From assembly GCF_029223525.1 (NCBI RefSeq), contig NZ_JARHTQ010000007.1, positions 269,910 through 333,909 of the forward strand: a stretch of 64,000 nucleotides of DNA. The letters are read 5' to 3'. The first letter of the stretch is position 1; the number at the start of each line of letters is the position of its first letter. Source of the DNA: Streptantibioticus ferralitis. GTDB taxonomy: Bacteria > Actinomycetota > Actinomycetes > Streptomycetales > Streptomycetaceae. This document shows, piece by piece, positions 18,655 through 27,499 of the stretch. The notes beneath the pieces are model-generated. The model saw only the letters and a list, made by a program, of their open reading frames with translations, ran no database searches and was not told the origin of the DNA. The translations under genes were made by a program, and so were the position numbers.

Positions 18655-19806
18655 TCAGGGTGTCCCCGATTCAGGTGTGACACCCCGATGACTTTGCGCG
18701 CCCGACACGATTTGTCGACTGGACACCGCGGTACGAGCCAGGGCCAAGACCGCCATGTCGTCCTGGATCCGGCCGCCCGCCCAGCGGGATACGTCCTGGA
18801 CGAGAGCATCCACGAGCTGGCTCGGATCGGTGTACCTGCCAGGGGCGAGTTGTGTGCAGGGATCGTAGAACGTGCCTTCCTTGTTGCGTGCTTCCGTTAC
18901 ACCGTCGGTGACCAGCAGAAGCGAGGCGCCGAGCCGCAGCGGAAAGACATCCCCGTCCGACGCGCGGCCGGACTTGGCCTCTGGAAGTCTCAGCCCCAGC
19001 GGCAGCTCGTGATCGGTGGGTTCCAGCCGGACCGTGGCTCCGTCGTGGACCAGGAAAGGCGCCGGATGCCCTCGGTTGATCAGCCGGACCGAGCTCCCGT
19101 CCGGAGGGATCTGGACCAGCACGGCGGTGGTGAAGTCCTCAGCGCCGGCAACGGTGTTCCGGCGGTCACTGTCCCGAGACAGCGCCCCGTCCAACTGATC
19201 CGCGAGCTCAGCCAAGGTGGGAGCGTGCTCGGCTTCCTGGCGAAACGCGCCGACGATCACGGAGACGGACGAGACCGCCTGCAGCCCCTTGCCCCGGACA
19301 TCGGCGATGATCGCTCGCACCCCGAACGGGGTGGACTGCACGGCATACAGGTCCCCACCGATCCGGGCCTCGACCTGAGCCGTCTCGTACCGGGCGGCTA
19401 CCGCGACCGGCCCCGCACGGCGCGGCGGATCCGGCAGTACCGCCCGCTGCGCCGCCTCGGCCACGTCGCGGGCCAACGCGAGATCGCGCCCTTGCCGGCC
19501 CACCATGCTGTTGATCAACAGCGCCAGGACACTGGTGACGATGACGACGGCCAGGTCGACGAAGAGTGCCATGGGCGGGCGTCGGACCTGCAGATCCACC
19601 ACAACCGAGACCGCGCACGCCGTTATGGCGAAGGAAAGACTGATACGAAACGGCAGCAGGGCGCCCGCGACCAGCGGAGCTGCGGCCAGGAGGGGCAGCC
19701 CCATGTACGGCTGGAGTCCGAAGAGGTCGGCCGCCGCGCCTCCGAGGAGCAGCAGGGTGACGGCGGCACCCCGGAGTCCAAGCGGTCCAGCGCGGATCTT
19801 CTCCAT
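18655..19806 (-). CDS. Membrane-anchored PP2C/SpoIIE-type serine phosphatase (RsbU-like)
   Basis: 383 aa. The first about 120 residues form four or five membrane helices (for example GLPLLAAAPLVAGALLP). A linker with ARDVAEAAQRAVLPDPP is typical just before a SpoIIE domain. The phosphatase domain shows the metal-binding aspartates in IGGDLYA, ADVRGKGLQAV, VTDGVTEAR and DDMAVL. In Streptomyces such proteins dephosphorylate anti-sigma-factor antagonists. There is no sigma/anti-sigma gene beside it, so its target is unknown. The AT-rich 140 bp before the start probably holds the promoter. Confidence 0.88.
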   Translation of the reverse strand: MEKIRAGPLGLRGAAVTLLLLGGAAADLFGLQPYMGLPLLAAAPLVAGALLPFRISLSFAITACAVSVVVDLQVRRPPMALFVDLAVVIVTSVLALLINSMVGRQGRDLALARDVAEAAQRAVLPDPPRRAGPVAVAARYETAQVEARIGGDLYAVQSTPFGVRAIIADVRGKGLQAVSSVSVIVGAFRQEAEHAPTLAELADQLDGALSRDSDRRNTVAGAEDFTTAVLVQIPPDGSSVRLINRGHPAPFLVHDGATVRLEPTDHELPLGLRLPEAKSGRASDGDVFPLRLGASLLLVTDGVTEARNKEGTFYDPCTQLAPGRYTDPSQLVDALVQDVSRWAGGRIQDDMAVLALARTAVSSRQIVSGAQSHRGVTPESGTP

Positions 19807-19948
19807 TGCCTCTCACTCGGCCGTGGGGCTCGTCCGGGCATTGAGTGCCAACCGGTCATCCGGATCATTCCGGTAAACCTTAAATAAATTCTGCCATATC
19901 GGCTATTCGCTTATGTGACGAGGTCGGCGGGCGCCTGCGGTGTCGCGT

Positions 19949-20335
19949 TCAGTGCTCCAGCGCTCGGGCGATGGGCAAGGTGTCGGACGTCTGGCGCAGT
20001 TGTGTGATCTTCCCCGCGCGCAGGGTGAAGAAGTGGGCGAACCGGGAGGCGAAGTCATTGCCCTTTGCGGTGATGCCGATGTAGCGGCCGAGCACGATGA
20101 CGTGGTCCTCGTCCTCGTAGAACTCGTCGCCGACGCAGCGGAATTCCTGGAAGTCGCCGAGGAAGCGGAAGAAGTCGTTGACGATGTGTTCCAGGCCGTC
20201 GTAGACGCCCCCGTTGGGGAAGCCCTCGGCAACGTCCCACTGTGCCTCATCGGCCACCACGGACCTGATGACCTCCAGGTCGCCCTTGGCGTTGTAGAAG
20301 CGGCGGACGACGTCGATCTGCGGGGAGTCGGTCAT
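19949..20335 (-). CDS. NTF2-like (SnoaL-type) protein
   Basis: 128 aa, a single alpha+beta cone-fold domain: DVVRRFYNAKGDLEVIRSVV at the N-terminus, then a hydrophobic pocket stretch (DFFRFLGDFQEFRCVGDEFY) and FTLRAGKITQLRQ near the C-terminus. SnoaL-like members are isomerases, cyclases or small-molecule binders; catalytic residues cannot be assigned here. It stands alone between the PP2C gene and a 560-bp gene-poor stretch. Confidence 0.8.
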   Translation of the reverse strand: MTDSPQIDVVRRFYNAKGDLEVIRSVVADEAQWDVAEGFPNGGVYDGLEHIVNDFFRFLGDFQEFRCVGDEFYEDEDHVIVLGRYIGITAKGNDFASRFAHFFTLRAGKITQLRQTSDTLPIARALEH

Positions 20336-20897
20336 GGTGCGCGGTTCTCCTCTCGTCGGTGGTGAAGTGGTAACAGCCGGCTTGCGCGGGCCGCCACGTC
20401 AGGCTCGTCGAGGATGCCCGACAGTTGGGCTCCCGCGCAGCCGCGCTTTCGGCCTTCCGGCAGGTGCAGGTAGGCCAAGCCTGTGGGCGCCACCTCTCCG
20501 GGCGGGGTTCGGCATCATGCGGGGGAGGCCGCACAGCTGGTTTGTTATTCATTCAACTTTCGTCGGCGATCAGTACGCACTCGGAGGCTGCTGATGAACG
20601 CGAGCACCGCCGCCCGCGTCATCAGTGACAACTGTCGGTCGTCTGATCCCCACACGCCTCGAACAACCAGCGTTTCGGCGCCCGCGAAGGTGTCCTACCC
20701 AGGGCCCTGCGGGAGGAGTTCGTCAGCACGACGCCGCCGTCGGCTGCGCCTTCGTCGTCGAGCAGGATACGGATGGACCCGTTCGACCACGGGCGAGTGG
20801 GTTCCTGTCAGAAGGAGTTTTCACCCTTGAGCGATGATGGGTGTGTCGGCTATGCAGGTTCTGTGCGTGGCAACCGCTCGGTGGCTACCGTTCTCGC
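20336..20897. other. Gene-poor stretch
   Basis: About 560 bp with only short, low-quality open frames on both strands. I recognise no domain, RNA gene or repeat. It contains the upstream region of the NTF2-like gene and the leader of the VOC gene. Confidence 0.4.
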
Positions 20898-21245
20898 ATG
20901 ATCAACGGTGCTCACGTCATCATTTACAGCCAGGACGCGGTTGCGGACCGAGCCTTCTTTCGGGATGTCCTTGGCTATCCGCATGTCGATGCAGGCGATG
21001 GCTGGCTCATCTTCAAACTGCCTCCGGCGGAGGTCGCGGTGCATCCGTCCGACGGGCCGTCACACGAGTTGCTCCTCATGTGCGATGACGTCCAGGCGAC
21101 GGTGGATGAGCTGACAGCCAACGGCATGGAGTTCATCGAGCCTGTCACCACAGTGGGATGGGGGGCGAAGGCCGTGTTGCGGCTCCCTGGCGGGGGTTCG
21201 TTGGGACTCTACGAGCCACGCCACGACGTGGCCTATGAGCTTTGA
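20898..21245 (+). CDS. VOC (glyoxalase/bleomycin-resistance-fold) protein
   Basis: 115 aa from ATG 20898; the longer frame starting at 20841 adds a Cys/Trp-rich stretch unlike the family. It shows one paired beta-alpha-beta-beta-beta pattern: GAHVIIYSQDAVADRAFFRDVLG, then ELLLMCDDVQATVDELTANG, then LPGGGSLGLYEPRHD. Metal-ligand candidates are His4-type N-terminal, His and Glu (YEPR) positions. It could be a dioxygenase, lyase or binding protein; the substrate is unknown. It is immediately followed by a 14-bp palindrome that may end transcription. Confidence 0.8.
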   Translation: MINGAHVIIYSQDAVADRAFFRDVLGYPHVDAGDGWLIFKLPPAEVAVHPSDGPSHELLLMCDDVQATVDELTANGMEFIEPVTTVGWGAKAVLRLPGGGSLGLYEPRHDVAYEL

Positions 21246-21249
21246 CCGG

Positions 21250-21263
21250 TCCTGTCGACAGGA
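21250..21263. terminator. Palindrome TCCTGTCGACAGGA after the VOC gene
   Basis: A perfect 14-bp palindrome begins 5 bp after the VOC stop codon, and flanking GGT/ACC bases extend the symmetry. It may be a terminator or a protein-binding site; there is no T-tract. Confidence 0.3.
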
Positions 21264-21458
21264 ACCACTCGATCAACTCCCGTTCATCATCGGTGAGTTC
21301 CACGCGCGTCACGCTGGCGTTCTACCAGCTCGGACCAGCTCCCCGAAAACCAGATGGGGGGACGCCGTCGGCCAGGGGCCCGCCACCTTGGCACACCCGA
21401 AGGATCGCGCAGCCGCCCCACCATGCACCCCACCGGCGTTCCGTGGACTCAGGGATGC

Positions 21459-22067
21459 CTAGCGTTCCCATCCGCCCGCGCCGCCCGGACTGGTCATGCC
21501 ACTCCAGCCGTTGTCGAGGAGGGCGAAGATCCGGTCGAGGGCTGTTTCGGCGTCCGGTCGTCCGTGGACGAGGGCGACGGCGTCGAGGGCGAAGTGGGCC
21601 AGTGCCTGGCAGCCGGGGTCGTCGGCGGGCAGGCCGGCGTCGGTGCCGATCGCCGCCGCCAGCGCGTTCTCGTGGCGGAGCCACATGCGGCGGCCGTACT
21701 CGCGCAGCGGTGGAGTGGTGTCGATGAGGTGGAGGAAGTCGGGGAAGCCGGGATCGGCGCGGACCTGCCGGGAGCGTTCCTCGTGCAGGAGTCCGCGCAG
21801 CGCCTGGGGGACGGTCTGGCCGACGGGGCGGTCGCGGACGGCGGCGACGAGTGCGGCCTCGCGGTCGGTGTCCTCGTCGAAGACCAGTGCTTCCTTGCCG
21901 TCGGGGAAGTGTTTGAACAGCGTGGTCACCGAAACATCGGCGGCCTCGGCGACGTCCCGCACGCCGACCGCGTCATAGCCGCGCTCCAGGAACAGCCTCA
22001 GCGCCGCGTCCGCCAGTGCCTGGCGGGTCGCGGCCTTCTTGCGCTCGCGGCGCCCCATCTCGGTCAT
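21459..22067 (-). CDS. TetR-family transcriptional regulator
   Basis: 202 aa. The N-terminal HTH is clear: ATRQALADAALRLFLERGYD followed by GVRDVAEAADVSVTTLFKHF. The C-terminal ligand domain is variable. It is divergent from the FAD monooxygenase gene, with a CCGAT-N10-ATCGG inverted repeat between them, so it probably represses both. The inducer may be the monooxygenase's substrate. Confidence 0.9.
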   Translation of the reverse strand: MTEMGRRERKKAATRQALADAALRLFLERGYDAVGVRDVAEAADVSVTTLFKHFPDGKEALVFDEDTDREAALVAAVRDRPVGQTVPQALRGLLHEERSRQVRADPGFPDFLHLIDTTPPLREYGRRMWLRHENALAAAIGTDAGLPADDPGCQALAHFALDAVALVHGRPDAETALDRIFALLDNGWSGMTSPGGAGGWER

Positions 22068-22085
22068 ACCACTACACTAGCACAT

Positions 22086-22105
22086 CCGATCACTAAGTTT
22101 ATCGG
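22086..22105. promoter_or_regulatory. Candidate TetR operator CCGAT-N10-ATCGG
   Basis: A 20-bp inverted repeat with 5-bp arms lies 18 bp upstream of the TetR start and about 120 bp upstream of the monooxygenase. The 10-bp middle is AT-rich. Position and symmetry fit a TetR site; the short arms make it tentative. Confidence 0.4.
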
Positions 22106-22222
22106 TTGCGCTTTTTTATCGACTTCACTTATGGTGATGGTGTCCGGCCGCCCGACCGGGGCCGGCCAGAGGACGAGCCGCCGCGGCGGACGACCACTCC
22201 AGACAGAAAAGGGATCTCACCC

Positions 22223-23431
22223 GTGACCACCACACCCCGCATCGCGATCATCGGCGGCGGACCCGCCGGACTGATGTGCGCCCGCATCCTGCAACAGCAC
22301 GGCACCGAGCCGACCGTCTACGACGCCGACGCCGCCGTGAACTCCCGTGACCCGGGAGGCACACTGGACCTGCACGCCGACGCCGGCCAGATCGCCCTGG
22401 AGGACGCCGGCCTGATGGACGCCTTCATGGCGCTGGCCCGCATCGAGGGTCAGGCAATGACCCGCCGGGACCACCACGGCAGCGTCCTGGCCGAATACAT
22501 TCCGGCCGAAGACGACACGGCAGCCCCCGAGATCGACCGCGGCCAGCTGCGCACCCTGCTCTTCGAACACCTCAAGCCCGGCACCGTGCGATGGGGGCAC
22601 AAACTGCTCCAGGTCACCCCGGCCGGTGACGGGACACACCACCTGGAGTTCGCCAACGGCACCCGCGTGCAAGCCGACATGGTCATCGGGGCGGACGGAG
22701 CCTGGTCGAAGGTCCGTCCCCTGCTCACCGACGCGGCGCCGCAGTACCTCGGGGTCTGCTTCCTCGACGTCCGGTTCGACGATGTCGACACCCGCCACCC
22801 CGAGATCGCCGCACTCGTCGGTGATGGCCACATGTTCGCCAACGACAACGACGGCCGCGCGGTGATCGTCCAGCGCAACAGCAACAACATGGTCCGCGGC
22901 TACATCGCCTTCCGCGCCAAAGCCGAATGGCACACCGAAGCCGGCGTGGGCCTCGCCGACCGTGACGCCGTCCGCGCCTTCCTCCTGCGGGAGTTCAGCG
23001 GTTGGTCAGCGACCATGCGTCCGCTGCTCACCGACAACGACAGCGACTACATACCCCGCTCTTTCTGGGCCCTGCCCGCACCCCTGACCTGGAGTCACCT
23101 CCCCGGCGTCACCCTCATCGGCGACGCCGCCCATCTGATGGCGCCCTTCGGCGGACACGGCACCAACCTCGCCCTCCTCGACGCCGCCGAACTCGCGCAC
23201 GCCATCGCGAAGGAGGACACCATCGACAAGGCCATCACACGCTACGAGGCAACGATGTTCCCTCGGTCCGGCGAACTCGCCACCAGTTCCAACAACGCAC
23301 TCCGGGGCTTCTTCGCCACCACGTCCCCGGACGCCCCGCACCTCCCCCCGGACCACGCCCAGGAGCACAAGAACTACATGGCCAGGGCAGCCGAATACCG
23401 CCGCCGGCAAGCCGAAGCCGATCACGCATAG
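22223..23431 (+). CDS. FAD-dependent monooxygenase (PHBH fold, TetX-like)
   Basis: 402 aa from GTG 22223, preceded by GGGA in AAAAGGGATC; the longer frame from 22106 has a non-family extension. The Rossmann motif is IAIIGGGPAGLMCARIL. The FAD/NADPH motif region reads VIGADGAWSKVRP, and the second FAD motif is IGDAAHLMAPFGGHGTN. Length and motifs match aromatic hydroxylases of the Tet(X) type, which oxidise aromatic or polyketide substrates; antibiotic inactivation is possible but not shown. It is divergent from a TetR regulator. Confidence 0.88.
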   Translation: MTTTPRIAIIGGGPAGLMCARILQQHGTEPTVYDADAAVNSRDPGGTLDLHADAGQIALEDAGLMDAFMALARIEGQAMTRRDHHGSVLAEYIPAEDDTAAPEIDRGQLRTLLFEHLKPGTVRWGHKLLQVTPAGDGTHHLEFANGTRVQADMVIGADGAWSKVRPLLTDAAPQYLGVCFLDVRFDDVDTRHPEIAALVGDGHMFANDNDGRAVIVQRNSNNMVRGYIAFRAKAEWHTEAGVGLADRDAVRAFLLREFSGWSATMRPLLTDNDSDYIPRSFWALPAPLTWSHLPGVTLIGDAAHLMAPFGGHGTNLALLDAAELAHAIAKEDTIDKAITRYEATMFPRSGELATSSNNALRGFFATTSPDAPHLPPDHAQEHKNYMARAAEYRRRQAEADHA

Positions 23432-23957
23432 GACATCGGCACACCTCACGCACCAAGAGCATCGCGTCGACCACGGGGTGAAGCGAACCCCGGGCCGCGC
23501 CTTGCCCGCCGCGACCACGAGGCGCGCCACCGACGTCGACAGCCGACGGCTCGTCCTCGGCACCCATTGCGCCCGCGGGCAACGGCAGTTCACCGAACCG
23601 CCACACGTACACGCGGCCGCGGGCGCAGTTCGAGGGCGTGATCTGGCGGTTCCGCACGTCGCGCTGCTGACGGATCCCGAGCGCGCCTGTCTTCGCTGTC
23701 ACACGTCAGATCACCGGGCGGCTGTCCTGCGCTGCGGTCCGCGCCCACCCCGACCGGATCCACCCCTGCGGCCCACCGGCCAGGCGAGCGTCGCGCCACG
23801 ACGAGCCGAGAACCGACCCACCCGCCTGACCCGCCACAGATCAGGCTCTCGGACGGCTATACCGGGGGCACTCACCCTTTTGGCGTATATGCGGCGGTAG
23901 GCCTGGCTGCTATTGATGGAGCATCCGCAACTGACCAGCCTGGGTGGGGGGATCGGC
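23432..23957. other. Gene-poor stretch with an IS5-like transposase scrap
   Basis: About 525 bp. The frame 23602-23670 reads YTRPRAQFEGVIWRF then RTSRC and a stop, resembling the N-terminal part of IS5-family transposases (RAQFEGVIWRFRTG...). Nothing else is recognisable until the promoter region of the small gene at 23958. Confidence 0.4.
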
Positions 23958-24275
23958 GTGATCGAAAAGGACCGTTCGGATTCCGAGTCGCAGGAGCTCG
24001 GTGAAATCTCCAGCAGTGCCTGTGCGCGGCTACTTGCGATGCACACCCAAGAGGTGTGCGCGATCAACGTAACGGCCGGCGGCGACAGGTACCCGGACTT
24101 CTTCGTGGAAGGTCCCGGGAATCCACCCGGATGGCATGAGAGGTTCGGAGACAAGGGGCCGCGCCCCTTCCATGGAGATGACCTCGCTGCCAACTCCGGT
24201 GCGCGGGTGCACACAGCACCTCACATTCCGGTCGCCCAGGCCTACTTGCGTCTGCGATCGAGCCTCGACAAGTAG
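23958..24275 (+). CDS. Small protein, candidate RiPP precursor for the adjacent radical SAM enzyme
   Basis: 105 aa from the GTG at 23958, chosen because a G-rich ribosome-binding sequence (GGTGGGGGG) lies 6 bases before it; the frame also has an upstream ATG at 23916. The stop directly abuts the radical SAM gene (0 bp), implying coupled translation. I recognise no family. The N-terminal half is acidic and Ser-rich, leader-like. The C-terminal half is rich in aromatic, Gly, Pro and Asp residues with Tyr-Pro-Asp, Phe-Gly-Asp, Trp-His-Glu and Phe-His-Gly triplets, the aromatic-x-polar pattern that cyclophane-forming radical SAM enzymes use. It could instead be an unrelated accessory protein. Confidence 0.5.
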   Translation: MIEKDRSDSESQELGEISSSACARLLAMHTQEVCAINVTAGGDRYPDFFVEGPGNPPGWHERFGDKGPRPFHGDDLAANSGARVHTAPHIPVAQAYLRLRSSLDK

Positions 24276-25481
24276 GTGAGCACCCACGCGGAACAACACG
24301 GCCACGACAAGCAGGCCGCCAGCGCGCTGACGCCGCCGTACCTGCAACTGGTGGTCAAGGTTTCGAAGTTCTGCAACCTTCGCTGCCGGTACTGCTACGA
24401 GTATCCTTCGCTGGGCGACCGGACCGCCATGAGCCTGCCTGATGTTCGGAAGATGATCCGGCACGTCGCAGAGTGGCTGGCAGGCCAGAACAGGTCGGCG
24501 GACTTCGTGTGGCATGGCGGCGAACCGCTGTTGATGCCACACGGCTTCTATCGTGAGGTCAAGCGGATTCAGGAGCAACTCCTTGGCTCCGCTGGCATCC
24601 CTTACAGCAACTCCGTCCAGACGAACCTCTTTCGGCTCACCGATGGCGACATCTCATTGATGAGCGAAGTCTTCGACGAGGTCGGTGTGTCCCTGGACCT
24701 GGTGGGCGGCCAGCGGGTCACGGTAGCCGGTCGCTCCGCGCAGCCGCGCGTCCTGGCGAACATGCAGCGTCTCATGAATGCCGGAATTCCCTTCGGCTGC
24801 ATCACGGTGCTTTCCCGTGCCACGGCACCTCATGTCGCGGCGATCTACCGTTTCTTCGAAGACGCGGGCTTGAGCTTCCGCCTCCTGCCGATCTACCGAA
24901 CGGGCTACCCAGGACAACAGGCGGACCACGAGCTGACCCCAGCCCAGATCGTCCGTGCCCTCAAGACCGTCACCGACCAGTGGTTGCGTTCGGACAGTTT
25001 CCTCAACGTCGAGCCGATCCAGAGCTATGTGGCGAATGTCGTCCATGCGCTGTCGAGTGGCGCGAGTCCGCGTTTCTACGACAAGGAGCATGGCGAGACC
25101 ATTCTCATCATCGACACGGACGGGTCTGTTTACTCCAACGCAGACGCCTATGACCCGACCCTGTGCCACGGCAATGTCTTCACCGATTCCGTTCAACAGC
25201 AGCGCCGCTCCGCGCCTTTCGGCGAGGCGTTGCGCCAGTCGCGGCACCGGGTCCAACGGGTGTGCACCGGCTGCCGGTTCCACGGCTCGTGCTCCGGATT
25301 CTTCGCCGCGGAAGCCACGCCGGAGCAGCGGTGGCGAGATCCCGTGTCCGGCGTGCCCTTCTGCGGCGTCGCGCTACCCATACACTGCTACATCGAAGAG
25401 CGCCTCACCGCGCTCGGCCTGGTGGACAGCGTGACGCATCGCCTGGACCGGTCCCTGCTTGAACGGGGGGCCGTCGCCTGA
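24276..25481 (+). CDS. Radical SAM/SPASM-type peptide maturase
   Basis: 401 aa, GTG start immediately after the preceding stop. The radical SAM motif CNLRCRYCYEY (CxxxCxxC) starts near residue 33. WHGGEPLLMP is the glycine-rich SAM-binding segment, and QTNLFRLT and VSLDLVGG are conserved barrel strands. The C-terminus has CTGCRFHGSCSGFF followed by further cysteines (PFCGVALPIHC), fitting a SPASM/twitch-like auxiliary [4Fe-4S] site. The overall plan resembles FxsB-like and sulfatase-maturase-like enzymes that modify peptides or proteins. The likely substrate is the product of the adjoining small gene. The chemistry (for example cyclophane formation or epimerisation) cannot be told from the sequence. 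Confidence 0.85.
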   Translation: MSTHAEQHGHDKQAASALTPPYLQLVVKVSKFCNLRCRYCYEYPSLGDRTAMSLPDVRKMIRHVAEWLAGQNRSADFVWHGGEPLLMPHGFYREVKRIQEQLLGSAGIPYSNSVQTNLFRLTDGDISLMSEVFDEVGVSLDLVGGQRVTVAGRSAQPRVLANMQRLMNAGIPFGCITVLSRATAPHVAAIYRFFEDAGLSFRLLPIYRTGYPGQQADHELTPAQIVRALKTVTDQWLRSDSFLNVEPIQSYVANVVHALSSGASPRFYDKEHGETILIIDTDGSVYSNADAYDPTLCHGNVFTDSVQQQRRSAPFGEALRQSRHRVQRVCTGCRFHGSCSGFFAAEATPEQRWRDPVSGVPFCGVALPIHCYIEERLTALGLVDSVTHRLDRSLLERGAVA

Positions 25482-25527
25482 CCGCATCCGGTCGCACCAG
25501 CTGAATCCCGAGTACCGCCGCGTCTCC

Positions 25528-25552
25528 GACGTGATCCGCACTCACTCACGTC
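25528..25552. terminator. Inverted repeat between convergent radical SAM and SDR genes
   Basis: Arms GACGTGA (25528-25534) and TCACGTC (25546-25552) with an 11-nt loop lie in the 64-bp gap between the converging genes and overlap the SDR stop codon. It could serve as a bidirectional terminator; weak evidence. Confidence 0.3.
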
Positions 25553-26511
25553 ATCGTGGCGAAGGCATCGACGCCGGTGAGTTCGGCCGACAGTTTCCAC
25601 AGCCGTGCGGCCCGCTGCGGATCAGTGGCCCACGCACTCACTCCGCGGCCCAGGACGGTGTCCTCAGCGGCGGGCTCGGCGATGTCGCAGTCCTCGCAGT
25701 ACACGCCGCCCATGCCTGCCAGTTGTGGTGAGGTCGCTGCCCAAACCTGTGTCGCCGCGCCCTGTTGGGGTGTCTTCCAGCCGCTGTTCGTCGGACTGGT
25801 GCTGATCGTCGCTGCCAGCTCCGCCAGTTCCTCCTCGGACATATGGCGGGCCAACTGTGTGCGAATCGTGCCCGGGTGTACCGAGAACGCCCGTACCTCA
25901 GCATCCCGGCCCAGCGCGTCCAGATGCAGCGCGAACAAGGCATTGGCTGTCTTCGCCTGCCCATAAGCCTGCCACTTGTCATAACCGCGCTCGAAGCGCA
26001 CGTCGTCCCAGTGGATGTCCGAGAGCTGATGCCCGTTGGAGGACACCGACACCACGCGGGCACCCCCTCGTGCGATCGCCGGCCAGAGCCGGTTCACCAG
26101 CGCGTAGTGGCCGAGGTGATTGGTGGCGAACTGGGCTTCCCAGCCGGGCCCGACACGCGATTCCGGACACGCCATGATCCCGGCGTTGTTGATCAGTATG
26201 TCGATGCCGCGGCCCGAGGTCAGGAACCGATCGGCGAAGGTGCGCACGCTGTCCAGGTCGGTCAGGTCCAGCTCTTCCACCTCCACGCCGTCGATCGTGC
26301 TCACCGCCTCCTGGGCAGTGGCGCGCCGCCGGGCGGGGACGACGACGTGGGCTCCCACGCTGGCGAGGGCCCGCGTCGTTTCCAATCCCAGTCCCGAATA
26401 ACCACCGGTCACGATCGCCAGCTTGCCCGACAGGTCGATGCCCGCCAGTACGTCAGTGGTGGTGCTTTGAGTGCCGAACCCTGTGTTGATCTCGCGTTGC
26501 GGTGTGGTCAT
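25546..26511 (-). CDS. Short-chain dehydrogenase/reductase (retinol-dehydrogenase-like)
   Basis: 321 aa. The cofactor motif is AIVTGGYSGLGLE, followed by NNAGIMACPE and the catalytic region SVSSNGHQ with YGQAKTANALFA (YxxxK). Length and an N-terminal extension of about 25 residues match the protochlorophyllide-reductase-like SDR group common in Streptomyces. The promoter side contains the palindrome GAGCGCGCTC at 26531-26540, about 20 bp before the ATG, which may be a regulator site. Substrate unknown. Confidence 0.88.
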   Translation of the reverse strand: MTTPQREINTGFGTQSTTTDVLAGIDLSGKLAIVTGGYSGLGLETTRALASVGAHVVVPARRRATAQEAVSTIDGVEVEELDLTDLDSVRTFADRFLTSGRGIDILINNAGIMACPESRVGPGWEAQFATNHLGHYALVNRLWPAIARGGARVVSVSSNGHQLSDIHWDDVRFERGYDKWQAYGQAKTANALFALHLDALGRDAEVRAFSVHPGTIRTQLARHMSEEELAELAATISTSPTNSGWKTPQQGAATQVWAATSPQLAGMGGVYCEDCDIAEPAAEDTVLGRGVSAWATDPQRAARLWKLSAELTGVDAFATMT

Positions 26512-26692
26512 GCACCGAATCTACGGATTTGAGCGCGCTCGAAGGCAACCTCGACCCGGCCTTTACTGAACATCGACGACAGGACGAAGGCCTGCGATGC
26601 CCCGCAGCATGGGTACGGTCGGCATGACCGTCGTGGCACCCCGCTCGTCGGCCGCTTGCTCCGACGGCTGGGAGTACGGTCCCCACTCGGCG

Positions 26693-27100
26693 TCACCCGG
26701 CGGTGGCGCCCAGCGCGCTGAGCCAGGTCTGGATCGCCCCCGCCGTCGTGTGCGCGTGGTCCTCGTTCACGGTCCAGTGTTCGCCGGGGACGTCCACGGT
26801 GTCGTACGGCTCCAGCCAGGAGGTCCGCCGCTCCTCGTCCCCCGCGCGGTATCCGCCGCGGAACCGCATCTGCGGCGCCGGTTCCGTGGCGCGGACCAGC
26901 AGCGTGGGGACGCCCACCGGTTCCGGGCGCCAGCCGCGGGCCATGCGGGTGTAGGCCCCCAATGCGGCCATGGACATGTCGTCCACGACGGCGTCGAATT
27001 GCCCGCCCATCTGAAGAGGGACGCGTGCGGGCATCGCGAGCAGCCATGGCTCGTCCTCGCGGTCCGGGGTGACGTGATGGGCGTCGACGATGATGAGGCC
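26693..27100 (-). pseudogene. C-terminal remnant of a modular PKS thioesterase
   Basis: The minus-strand frame reads PTGLIIVDAHH, DREDEPWLLAMPARV, MAALGAYTRMARGWRPEP and VDVPGEHWTVNEDHA before a normal stop. This is the C-terminal half of a type I PKS thioesterase, including its catalytic His region. The N-terminal half and everything before it are missing, and the upstream side joins an IS110 fragment. It marks a lost PKS gene unrelated to the two intact loci in the window. Confidence 0.72.
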
Positions 27101-27470
27101 GGTCGGCGGTGGGGAAAGCGTCCAGGCTGCCGCCGATGGCGGCGAGGAACTCGGCGCCCAGGGTCGCTCCAACGCCGGGCATGGAAAGGATAATTTCGGC
27201 GAGTTCGTGCTCGCGAAACCGGCCCTCGATGAGCTTGTCGGTCTCGGCGATCTTCTCGTTGGGGGCCATCACCTCCTTCGCGAGGGTGTGCACCATCTTC
27301 GCGATAGCCTGCTCACCCGCGACGGTGGTGTGCTGGCGCCCGGCGGCCTCGACCGCCTTCGCAGCAAGGGTCTCGGGGCTGCGGACACCGCCCGGCGCAG
27401 CACGCTGATCGCCTGGTCGCGGTCGCGCGGGACAGCGTTGGCGATGAGCGCTTCGCCGGTCTCCCCGGCC
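27101..27470 (-). pseudogene. IS110-family transposase remnant
   Basis: The minus-strand frame contains SPETLAAKAVEAAGRQHTTV, EKIAETDKLIEGRFREHEL and SMPGVGATLGAEFLAAIGG, the C-terminal (transposase_20) half of IS110-type DEDD transposases. It lacks the catalytic N-terminus, and its downstream end is fused directly to the thioesterase remnant near 27101. Confidence 0.72.
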
Positions 27471-27499
27471 CCCACGCGCCCGGAGAAGCCGAGTGGTGC

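Noticed and set aside
21240..21310. Minus-strand stretch reading VELTDDERELIEWFL, possibly an IS5 transposase start
   Set aside because: Only about 20 residues and no continuation; too weak to call.
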